From positions 1 to 8,935 of the forward strand of contig JALNZH010000142.1 of NCBI GenBank assembly GCA_023229405.1: a stretch of 8,935 bases of DNA. The letters are read 5' to 3'. Positions 1-5,635 of this stretch are shown piece after piece; position 1 is the stretch's first letter; every line of letters starts with the position of its first letter. A program made the position numbers and the translations under genes. The DNA comes from Bacteroidota bacterium. Its GTDB lineage: Bacteria > Bacteroidota > Ignavibacteria > UBA10030 > UBA8401. The notes beneath the pieces are model-generated. The model was given only the letters and a program-made list of their open reading frames with translations. It was not told the DNA's origin and searched no databases.

Positions 1-26
1 CATTCAATTATAATTTTTTTGGCTGA
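1..26 (+). CDS. possible 3' end of an upstream gene (partial)
   Basis: Reading codons from base 3, the frame is open from the left edge and encodes FNYNFFG before a TGA at 24-26. That stop lies 4 bp before the ATG at 31, the spacing expected of an operon partner. In clusters I know of where the short ALDH-like protein occurs, the gene before it is usually a full-length aldehyde dehydrogenase, so this could be its C-terminus. Seven codons are too few to prove that this is a gene, and the identity is inference only. Confidence 0.25.
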
Positions 27-30
27 CACT

Positions 31-912
31 ATGTCCAGAGTAGAAATTCTCAAAACATATAAACTGTATATCGGCGGGCAATTCCCGCGGACTGAAAGCG
101 GCAGATATTATCCGCTGACTACCAAGAACAATATTCCGTTAGCAAACGTCAGTCTCGCGTCGCGAAAAGATTTTCGCAACGCAGTTGTTGCTGCACGAAA
201 TGCGTTCGGCGGTTGGTCATCCCGTGCCGCGTTCAACCGCGGACAGATACTGTACCGAGTTGCTGAGATGTTGGAAGGACGGAAGGAACAATTTGTTGCT
301 GAATTGATGATGCAGGGAAGTTCCAAAAAATCTGCCGAAACAGAAGTCGCCTTGTCTGTCGACCGCCTTGTGTATTACAGCGGCTGGTGCGATAAATATC
401 AGCAAACCTTCGGTACCATCAATCCCGTTGCCTCCTCCCACTTTAACTTTTCCGTTCCGGAACCGACCGGAGTTGTAGCGATTATCGCACCGGAAAAACA
501 TGCATTGCTCGGACTTGTCTCCGTTATTGCCCCATGTGTTGCTGGGGGCAATACATGCATCGTTCTCGCATCGGAGCGGAAACCGCTTTGTTCTATAACA
601 TTCGCCGAGGTACTGGCAACGTCGGATGTTCCGGGCGGTGTCATTAATATCCTCACCGGTACCAGCAGCGAACTTATCACTCACTTTTCAAGTCACATGG
701 ATGTAAACGCTGTTGTCTACTGCAGAAACAACGAGGAAGAGGAAAAAACGATTGTTCAACAATCGGCGGCAAACGTAAAGCGCACACTGTTCTGGACAAA
801 AGATTGGATGAAAGCGGACCAGGAACATCCGTATCTTATTCTGGACCTCCAGGAAATCAAAACGACCTGGCATCCAATTGAAAACATCGGTACAGCGGGA
901 GCGAAATATTAG
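31..912 (+). CDS. short aldehyde dehydrogenase-family protein, probably non-catalytic
   Basis: A 293-aa protein with the N-terminal NAD-binding half of the aldehyde dehydrogenase superfamily. Seen: an N-terminal KLYIGG block, an ALDH core at about 143-160 (EPTGVVAIIAP), GGNTCIVLASERKPL at about 172-186, and VPGGVINILTG at about 200-210. ALDHs are usually about 480-500 aa. Here the protein ends just after the Rossmann region, so the catalytic-Cys domain is absent. The segment equivalent to PWNFP reads PEKHA, losing the oxyanion Asn, and the FTGS and ELGGK motifs are not recognisable. A short ALDH-like protein of about 300 aa with a similar start and a C-terminal TxWHPI motif is known to me next to deoC and full-length ALDH genes. 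The length therefore looks natural, not a recent truncation. ATG 31 is preferred over TTG 19 because it sits 4 bp after a stop and matches the family N-terminus. The role is unknown; it may be a structural partner of a neighbouring dehydrogenase (inference). Confidence 0.85.
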   Translation: MSRVEILKTYKLYIGGQFPRTESGRYYPLTTKNNIPLANVSLASRKDFRNAVVAARNAFGGWSSRAAFNRGQILYRVAEMLEGRKEQFVAELMMQGSSKKSAETEVALSVDRLVYYSGWCDKYQQTFGTINPVASSHFNFSVPEPTGVVAIIAPEKHALLGLVSVIAPCVAGGNTCIVLASERKPLCSITFAEVLATSDVPGGVINILTGTSSELITHFSSHMDVNAVVYCRNNEEEEKTIVQQSAANVKRTLFWTKDWMKADQEHPYLILDLQEIKTTWHPIENIGTAGAKY

Positions 913-1462
913 AACATGCGTTTATCATACCGCCATCTTAGCCGTTTTCACCGCCATGTGGGCCGGCTGTTCGTCTTCGGACGCAGTAACGGAAGAATCG
1001 ATTGATCAGACAAATGAACAGATCGATACTACCAACCAACAACAGTTTCCGTCATCATCTGAACCCAAACAAAAACTGCTTCCGGTACCGAAGCAGAAAT
1101 CTCCATCACATACGGCAACACAGCGGTTTTCTGTACAGGCAGATACCGTAGATGTGTTACACAAAAAGAAAACCGGATCGCAGTCATCTTCCATCTCCGT
1201 GAAAGCCTTCACACCGAAAAAGTTCTATACGGTCGAGGTCGGTGCGTTTCGACTGCAAAGTAATGTCAATCGACATCGTCAACAATTGACAACGAGGTTC
1301 AACTTGCCGGTCAGAGTGCTGTTCGACAGTTCAATCAGTTTAACACGCGTTTGTATCGGTACATTTTCCACCCGGTCGTTTGCAATAGAATTTATGAAAA
1401 AAATGCAATCGAAATATCCTGCTGATTACCCTGATTGCTGGGTGTCGTACTGGACGAAATAA
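878..1462 (+). CDS. SPOR-domain lipoprotein
   Basis: 194 aa if started at TTG 878. A basic N-terminus and hydrophobic stretch lead to a lipobox-like WAGC, with the lipidated Cys at residue 31, predicting export and lipid anchoring. The Trp at -3 is atypical for a lipobox. Residues 35-110 are a Ser/Gln/Thr/Lys-rich, probably disordered linker. Residues 114-192 are a SPOR domain: a VEVGAF first strand, a central helix, RVCIGTF as the third strand, then an FMKKMQ helix. SPOR domains bind glycan strands of peptidoglycan stripped of stem peptides, often at division sites. The start is uncertain. TTG 878 overlaps the upstream ALDH gene by 35 nt with no visible Shine-Dalgarno. An in-frame ATT at 908 has GGGAG at 897-901 with 6-nt spacing and overlaps the ALDH TAG by one base. 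ATG 956 would delete the signal peptide. The next SPOR gene follows after 2 bp. Confidence 0.85.
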   Translation: MKTSVQRERNIRTCVYHTAILAVFTAMWAGCSSSDAVTEESIDQTNEQIDTTNQQQFPSSSEPKQKLLPVPKQKSPSHTATQRFSVQADTVDVLHKKKTGSQSSSISVKAFTPKKFYTVEVGAFRLQSNVNRHRQQLTTRFNLPVRVLFDSSISLTRVCIGTFSTRSFAIEFMKKMQSKYPADYPDCWVSYWTK

Positions 1463-1464
1463 TC

Positions 1465-1989
1465 ATGGACATTTTAAAATCCCTTTCCCTAATTGGAGCA
1501 TTCATTTCCGTAGTTTCAGCTCAATCAACACTCGATTCCATCAATCAACCGCGAGCAGAGCCGCTGGAGATATTCGAACGGTCGTTTAAGCCTTCGTTTT
1601 ACGACACGGAAGTATATCTCTACAAGAAGAATGACAGTACTCGAACGTACGGACGGTCAATCGATCAATTAACGGCTGCTCCGCCCGAAACATTGCAGGG
1701 ATTTCGCATACAATTATTGGCAACGAATAATTTTGACGATGCCAACATGACTCGAAATGCGCTGACGGTGTCGTTTCCGAATTTGTGGATGTACCTGGTT
1801 TTTGAAGCCCCCACATACAAAATCAGGGTGGGAGATTTTGTGAATCGCGCAGAGGCAAAACCATTGCTCGATCAGTTCCAATCTCAGGGATATAAAAAAG
1901 CGTGGATCGTACCGGACCGCATCATTCGCAATCAACCGCCAAAACCTCCTGTCCCTGTCACATTCGACAGTACAAGAGTCGGCCGTTAA
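1465..1989 (+). CDS. secreted SPOR-domain protein
   Basis: 174 aa from ATG 1465, 2 bp after the stop of the preceding SPOR lipoprotein. Residues 1-19 form a Sec signal peptide ending SVVSA, probably cleaved before Gln20, so the mature protein should be periplasmic. Residues 20-75 show no recognisable domain. Residues 76-153 match a SPOR fold: FRIQLLAT as the first strand, a helix containing DANMTRNAL, YKIRVGDF as the third strand, then a helix ending in QGYKKAWIV. The tail is proline-rich (QPPKPPVPV). It is expected to bind peptidoglycan. Its layout differs from the neighbour, being soluble with a central domain and a short tail, so a simple recent duplication is unlikely. An in-frame TTG at 1435 would bury the signal peptide behind ten extra residues and is not preferred. 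The stop codon abuts the stop of the convergent lipoprotein gene. Confidence 0.87.
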   Translation: MDILKSLSLIGAFISVVSAQSTLDSINQPRAEPLEIFERSFKPSFYDTEVYLYKKNDSTRTYGRSIDQLTAAPPETLQGFRIQLLATNNFDDANMTRNALTVSFPNLWMYLVFEAPTYKIRVGDFVNRAEAKPLLDQFQSQGYKKAWIVPDRIIRNQPPKPPVPVTFDSTRVGR

Positions 1990-2024
1990 TCATGGTGCTT
2001 TAAAATTTATACCATCCACCGGCC
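1981..2024. repeat. nested inverted repeat across convergent stop codons
   Basis: Outer arms GGCCG (1981-1985) and CGGCC (2020-2024) enclose inner arms ATGGT (1992-1996) and ACCAT (2011-2015), with a 14-nt AT-rich loop. The structure spans the abutting stop codons of two convergent genes. It has no T-tract on either strand, so it is not a canonical intrinsic terminator. It could slow or end transcription where the two genes meet, or could be chance. Confidence 0.35.
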
Positions 2025-3669
2025 ATCGTGCCCTCACTCTGATCGTATCGGAATATCCGGTGAATCGTTCCGCTTTCCGGTATGGAAAAGGAGAACCGGC
2101 ATCATGCACAAAATTGTTATTCACATCATCGAATACTTTTAACACATATCGGCCTTCCGGTAATCGTGTAAATGAAAATTCACCAGTAGTTCCTGTTCGT
2201 GTTTTCCCCGGTTGTTGACTTTTCTCAACAATATTTTCCGCTTGAATAACGGTCGAAGAAGCTGTAAATCCTGTAAATATACCTTCAATGCTCCCATAGT
2301 TTTCAGGATCGCCAGTCGCAAATTTTAGAGTCATGGTGGTGTCCATTCCGGAATTACCGAACAAATCCGCAAAACCTTTCCACTTCAGCATCACCGAATA
2401 TTGCTCTCCAAAATTCCATTGAACATTCGGTCGCACCGCTATGGTCGCAGCAGTCTCCAGCGTTATTGTTACCGGTACAATAGAACTATCTTTGGATCGC
2501 CGCACGATAATAGACGAATCTGCAATCGGCCACCGAATTGCATCGCTGAAAGTGAAAATGAGTTTATCATTCGAAAAGATCTTCGCCGACGGGTTATGTA
2601 TAGTTGAGGAAGACAAGACAGGAGCAATTGTATCTTTAACAGACGATCCGTTAAACTGTTTGGCATTCGCCATTGGATTAATCGGATAATGGGACCGATC
2701 AACAACACCTTTCACTCTAAGCACATAACGCTCATCCGGCCGTTGCTGCTCGGTGAGGAGTGTGATATTCTTGTTCCCTATATATTGGGAGAAAAATCCC
2801 ATCACCGGCAGAGTGGATTTGAAAAGTGTATCTGTGATAATAAATCCGGTCGTTCGGATCGATGCCGAATCCATCTCTTCAGAAAATTGAACGTTTAAAT
2901 GACACTTGTCCGTTGCCTGTACCTGGGAAAGTCGTGGCGCAGTTGTATCTTCTTTGGCAATAATAAATTGAACGCCGGACCGCAGCGTGTCCGTATCGGT
3001 TATTATGATATCGTCCGTCGTTCCTGCCGCATCGGTTTCGGGTTCATAGAGCAGATTTCGATATTCGTCTCTGATCGCAAACAACCTGTATGTACCTGGT
3101 GCAACATTTTTCAGAACAAACTCTCCCGTCTTCCCCGCTTGCGAAAGATAATCCGGTTTGGTTATTGCCGGATTAAGCGTATCCGGAAGCAAGTCATCCA
3201 GCCGGTAGGAAAAAATCATTACTCCGTCCGGTTTTTCATCGAACACCTTTCCGGCAATCATTCCTTTATCAATCGTCGGTCCTGTCGAGAATGACAGCGT
3301 AAACGCTTTCGCTAAACGATTATTCGCTCGAATGTCAGTCACATCGGTCCCAACTGTAATAACATACGTCGTGTTCTTCCGTAATTCCTCGTTGAATGAA
3401 ATCTCCAGTTCGGTGCCGCTCCAGTCGAATTCTTTTTCCTCAATACTCGGAGAGATAAAAATCGCCTCTTCTGTTGACCGGCGATCGACATATTCGCTGA
3501 ATTCAATGATAATGCTTGATTCGGAGAAATTGACTGCTCCGGGCTGCGGATACACGGAAACGATTTCCGGCGGATCGGAATCGACCGGACCCCCTTCTGG
3601 CAAACGTTGTCCAGCACATCCGCACAGAAGAAACAGGAAGAAAGAACAAAGAATGAAATGAAAATTCAT
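1990..3669 (-). CDS. Ig-like (SbsA/Big_5-type) domain lipoprotein
   Basis: 559 aa, with a lipoprotein signal peptide at 1-17 and lipobox LCGC (Cys18), followed by AGQRLPEGGPVD. Residues 30-130 form an SbsA-type Ig-like module: DPPEIVSVYPQPG, then an IIIEFSEYVD strand, NTTYVITVG and a closing FTLSFSTG. Residues 135-195 resemble a carboxypeptidase-regulatory-like beta-sandwich (GEFVLKNVAPGTYRLFAIRD). Two more Ig-like modules follow at about 241-340 (from DTTAPRLSQV) and 347-452 (from DTIAPVLSSS). A C-terminal Cna-B-like sandwich at about 459-555 contains GEFSFTRLPEGRYVLKVFDD. No catalytic residues are evident. Single-copy lipoproteins of this type are widespread in Bacteroidota and relatives and generally lack a defined function; a periplasmic or surface structural role is likely. 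ATG 3669 is chosen because it directly starts the lipoprotein signal. A start at 3783 would add 38 residues and remove the N-terminal signal. No clear Shine-Dalgarno precedes it. Confidence 0.88.
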   Translation of the reverse strand: MNFHFILCSFFLFLLCGCAGQRLPEGGPVDSDPPEIVSVYPQPGAVNFSESSIIIEFSEYVDRRSTEEAIFISPSIEEKEFDWSGTELEISFNEELRKNTTYVITVGTDVTDIRANNRLAKAFTLSFSTGPTIDKGMIAGKVFDEKPDGVMIFSYRLDDLLPDTLNPAITKPDYLSQAGKTGEFVLKNVAPGTYRLFAIRDEYRNLLYEPETDAAGTTDDIIITDTDTLRSGVQFIIAKEDTTAPRLSQVQATDKCHLNVQFSEEMDSASIRTTGFIITDTLFKSTLPVMGFFSQYIGNKNITLLTEQQRPDERYVLRVKGVVDRSHYPINPMANAKQFNGSSVKDTIAPVLSSSTIHNPSAKIFSNDKLIFTFSDAIRWPIADSSIIVRRSKDSSIVPVTITLETAATIAVRPNVQWNFGEQYSVMLKWKGFADLFGNSGMDTTMTLKFATGDPENYGSIEGIFTGFTASSTVIQAENIVEKSQQPGKTRTGTTGEFSFTRLPEGRYVLKVFDDVNNNFVHDAGSPFPYRKAERFTGYSDTIRVRARWPVDGINFKAP

Positions 3670-3693
3670 ATACAAGTATAGGAATAATTCTTC

Positions 3694-3721
3694 AGAGATA
3701 AAAACGAGAGAGATAAAAACG
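3694..3721. repeat. 13-bp tandem direct repeat (candidate operator)
   Basis: AGAGATAAAAACG occurs at 3694-3706 and again, identically, at 3709-3721, separated by AG, giving a 15-bp period. The second copy ends exactly where the candidate -35 element begins. The pair lies between divergently transcribed genes. Placement fits a transcription-factor site, but no known regulator motif is recognised. Confidence 0.7.
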
Positions 3722-3750
3722 TTGAATTTTACTGTATAGATATTTACATT
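3722..3750 (+). promoter_or_regulatory. candidate promoter for the PorV/PorQ-family gene
   Basis: TTGAAT at 3722-3727 and TACATT at 3745-3750 are separated by 17 bp, each matching four of six bases of the sigma-70 -35 and -10 consensus. Transcription would start near 3757, giving a leader of about 90 nt before ATG 3848. The host's sigma factor preference is unknown, and AT-rich DNA yields such matches by chance. Confidence 0.4.
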
Positions 3751-3798
3751 AGAGTGATGATTGATTGATACGGAAAAAATCACAGAAAGCCATTTATT

Positions 3799-3808
3799 GC
3801 CGCGCGGC
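3799..3808. repeat. GC-rich perfect palindrome in a leader region
   Basis: GCCGCGCGGC is a perfect 10-bp palindrome in an otherwise AT-rich stretch, inside the predicted untranslated leader of the PorV/PorQ-family gene. It lacks a loop, so it is more plausible as a protein-binding site or chance motif than as an RNA hairpin. Confidence 0.4.
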
Positions 3809-3837
3809 GGAACAATTATCGTTCAATCATTGTACTC

Positions 3838-3843
3838 AGGAGG
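3838..3843 (+). promoter_or_regulatory. consensus Shine-Dalgarno AGGAGG
   Basis: AGGAGG lies 4 nt upstream of ATG 3848 and fixes this start against the earlier in-frame codon at 3761. It is the strongest ribosome binding site in the window; most neighbouring genes have weak or no such sequence, which suggests high expression of this gene. Confidence 0.85.
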
Positions 3844-3847
3844 ATTA

Positions 3848-4804
3848 ATGAAGGGCACAATCTTCATTCGTATCACAACAATTTCCATTCTCTTTTTTGT
3901 TTTTCTCATTCCCGGTATCGCAGGGGAACGGCCCACGTACCAATTTCTGCAGCACGATGTGAGTGCGCGCGCTTCAGCGATGGGCGGGAGTTTTATCTCC
4001 ATGAGCGGTGATCCGGCCGGGATTTTTTATAATCCGGCAACGATCGGAACATCATTTTCGCCGGTAGCGGCATTCGGGTATACCAGTCATTTGTTGGATA
4101 TCAACGCAGGTTTTGCTGCATACACACAGGAAATGGAAGATGTCGGCGTTGTCGGCATCGGCGTCAATTATGTTAATTATGGCACATTTGAACAAACCGA
4201 TGTTCTGGCTAACAAACTCGGAACATTCAGTGCGGGTGATATGGCCTTCTCCCTGTCGTTGGCCAATCCAATGGAAGAGAATCTCTATTACGGTGTCACC
4301 GGAAAATTTATCTATTCATCTATTGCAGATGCAAATTCATCCGCTCTGGCTGCAGATCTCGGTTTGTTATATCTGATTCCCGGCAATGATCCAATCTCGT
4401 TCGGTGTCACGATCTCGAATATCGGGACTCAGATCGATAAATATGGGACGGAAGCGGAATCCCTCCCATTGGATATACGATTCGGCGGCACCATCAAACC
4501 GCAGCATCTGCCGCTGCAACTGAACGTAAATTTCCATAAGCTAAATGAAGGACAGGATACTTTCCTGGATAAATTTACCATGTTCACTGTCGGGGGCGAA
4601 TTTACACTCAGTAAATCGTTACTCTTTCGTTTCGGTTATAATAACGAACGGCGGAAGGAATTAAAGACGGGAACTTCTGCTGGTATGACGGGATTTTCGT
4701 TCGGCGGCGGTTTAGTGTTAAAAACATTTCGACTGGATTACAGTTTCAATTCGTTTGGCATCATCGGCAACATCAATCGAATTACTATCGGCTTGGATGT
4801 GTAA
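3848..4804 (+). CDS. PorV/PorQ-family outer-membrane beta-barrel protein
   Basis: 318 aa with a signal peptide (about 1-25, MKGTIFIRIT then a hydrophobic core ending in GIAG). After it comes the family N-terminal signature at about 36-66: HDVSARASAMGGSFIS, followed by DPAGIFYNPATIG. The remainder alternates short amphipathic strands rich in Gly and aromatics (FGVTISNIGTQ, FTVGGEFTLS, LLFRFGYNNERR, FSFGGGLVLK), typical of a transmembrane beta-barrel. It ends in a beta strand (RITIGLDV) with no type IX C-terminal sorting domain visible. PorV and PorQ take part in the type IX secretion system. However, organisms of this group carry many barrels of this wider family, some with no proven secretion role, so I do not assign porV or porQ. 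The gene stands alone, with its own candidate promoter and a strong downstream terminator. A start at 3761 would give a 29-residue pre-sequence ahead of the signal peptide and is rejected. Confidence 0.88.
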   Translation: MKGTIFIRITTISILFFVFLIPGIAGERPTYQFLQHDVSARASAMGGSFISMSGDPAGIFYNPATIGTSFSPVAAFGYTSHLLDINAGFAAYTQEMEDVGVVGIGVNYVNYGTFEQTDVLANKLGTFSAGDMAFSLSLANPMEENLYYGVTGKFIYSSIADANSSALAADLGLLYLIPGNDPISFGVTISNIGTQIDKYGTEAESLPLDIRFGGTIKPQHLPLQLNVNFHKLNEGQDTFLDKFTMFTVGGEFTLSKSLLFRFGYNNERRKELKTGTSAGMTGFSFGGGLVLKTFRLDYSFNSFGIIGNINRITIGLDV

Positions 4805-4821
4805 TAAAGTAAATTCAAATC

Positions 4822-4856
4822 AAAAAAATCCCTCGTTTATTACGGGGGATTTTTTT
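4822..4856. terminator. bidirectional intrinsic terminator
   Basis: The arm AAAAAAATCCCTCG (4822-4835) pairs with CGGGGGATTTTTTT (4843-4856) over 14 bp including one G-T wobble, with a 7-nt loop TTTATTA. The T-run serves the plus-strand barrel gene, whose stop ends at 4804. The A-run is a T-run on the minus strand and serves the four-gene operon whose stop codon is at 4877-4879. One hairpin therefore ends transcription from both sides. Confidence 0.93.
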
Positions 4857-4876
4857 ACGGCTTCCGACCTCAACTG

Positions 4877-5635
4877 TTAATGTCCAACCATACTTTTGAG
4901 TAATATTCCACTCACATAGTACAATACCATCCCGACAAATACCACCAACGAAAGAATACGATTATCCGAACGGTTAATCTCGGGAATCAGGTCGCTTGCA
5001 CTGACATATAGTGCCGCGCCGGCGGAGAATGCAAATGCGTGCCCGGTAATCAGCGGATCGACATTCTGCAGAAAAAAGATCATAAAGATACCGATCATCG
5101 TCCCAGCCGCAATGCCGGCGGTCGCTCTCAACGCAGTCTGCCGGGACTGCTGCGATGCGAGCATGATGGAAGCGATCGTCAATCCTTCGGGGAATTTGTG
5201 CAGCAGTATCGCGATAAAAATCAAAATACCGAGTGAAAAATCGTAATACATTCCGGCGGAAATCGCCAGACCGTCGAAGAAAGCATGGATGAACAAACCC
5301 CAAAATGCGGAATAACTTGCCACTTTCGAGACCATAACATGTGAATGTGTCTCTTCACCGAAATGCAGATGTTTCACAACGGTGTGTTCGACAAAATGAA
5401 TCACGCTAAAACCAATCAACATCCATACCGGAGCCGATGTGCCGATATTTTTAATGCTTTCCGGCAACAGGTCGATCATAACAAGCGCCAACATAAATCC
5501 GGCACCGAGTGCAATCAGGTTTTCCTGGATCTTCGTTGAAAGATCGCGTTTCCAGGCAACGAACGCGCCTCCAAGAAGTTCGGCGAATCCGGCCACAAGT
5601 CCTGCAATGATGATATAGATGGTAACTTCGTTCAT
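4877..5635 (-). CDS. ZIP-family divalent metal transporter
   Basis: 252 aa with about eight hydrophobic segments (roughly 5-27, 38-58, 68-88, 106-130, 133-158, 168-190, 197-217 and 228-248). Transmembrane segment 4 contains HAFFDG (His117, Asp121) and segment 5 contains HKFPEG (His146, Glu150), the paired metal-site motifs of ZIP proteins. Acidic residues in DLLPES and DLIPE in other segments fit the family. The loop after segment 3 is histidine-rich (His84, 89, 91, 97, 99), like the variable metal-sensing loops of ZIP transporters. It should import Zn2+ or a related ion (Fe, Mn) across the inner membrane; specificity cannot be read from sequence. It is the last gene of a minus-strand operon, and its ATG overlaps the TGA of the TPR gene as ATGA. 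The terminator at 4822-4856 lies about 20 bp downstream. Confidence 0.93.
   Translation of the reverse strand: MNEVTIYIIIAGLVAGFAELLGGAFVAWKRDLSTKIQENLIALGAGFMLALVMIDLLPESIKNIGTSAPVWMLIGFSVIHFVEHTVVKHLHFGEETHSHVMVSKVASYSAFWGLFIHAFFDGLAISAGMYYDFSLGILIFIAILLHKFPEGLTIASIMLASQQSRQTALRATAGIAAGTMIGIFMIFFLQNVDPLITGHAFAFSAGAALYVSASDLIPEINRSDNRILSLVVFVGMVLYYVSGILLKSMVGH

Noticed and set aside
217..684. Open frame of 155 codons on the minus strand inside the ALDH-like gene
   Set aside because: It lies wholly opposite a clear family gene, has no recognisable domain or ribosome site, and is best explained as a shadow of the coding strand.
31..912. Short ALDH gene as a pseudogene
   Set aside because: No internal stop or frameshift is visible, the downstream gene is tightly spaced, and the C-terminal sequence resembles a naturally short family.
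915..1004. ATG at 915 just after the ALDH stop, in another frame
   Set aside because: It gives about 30 codons ending at TGA near 1004, rich in Arg and His, without a signal peptide; the SPOR lipoprotein frame covers the same bases.
2899..3294. Open frame of 131 codons on the plus strand antisense to the Ig-like lipoprotein
   Set aside because: Composition is rich in Arg, Cys and Ile without domain, signal peptide or ribosome site; the opposite strand encodes a well-supported lipoprotein.
3675..3680. TATACT on the minus strand as a -10 element for the Ig-like lipoprotein gene
   Set aside because: It is only about 6 bp from the ATG at 3669, which would give a leaderless transcript, and no convincing -35 lies 17 bp upstream.
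3670..3783. Upstream in-frame extension of the Ig-like lipoprotein by 38 residues
   Set aside because: It would place a second hydrophobic stretch before a textbook lipoprotein signal and run through the repeat and promoter region.
3812..3833. ACAAT/ATTGT inverted repeat upstream of the barrel gene ribosome site
   Set aside because: Five weak base pairs around a 12-nt loop are within chance expectation for AT-rich DNA.
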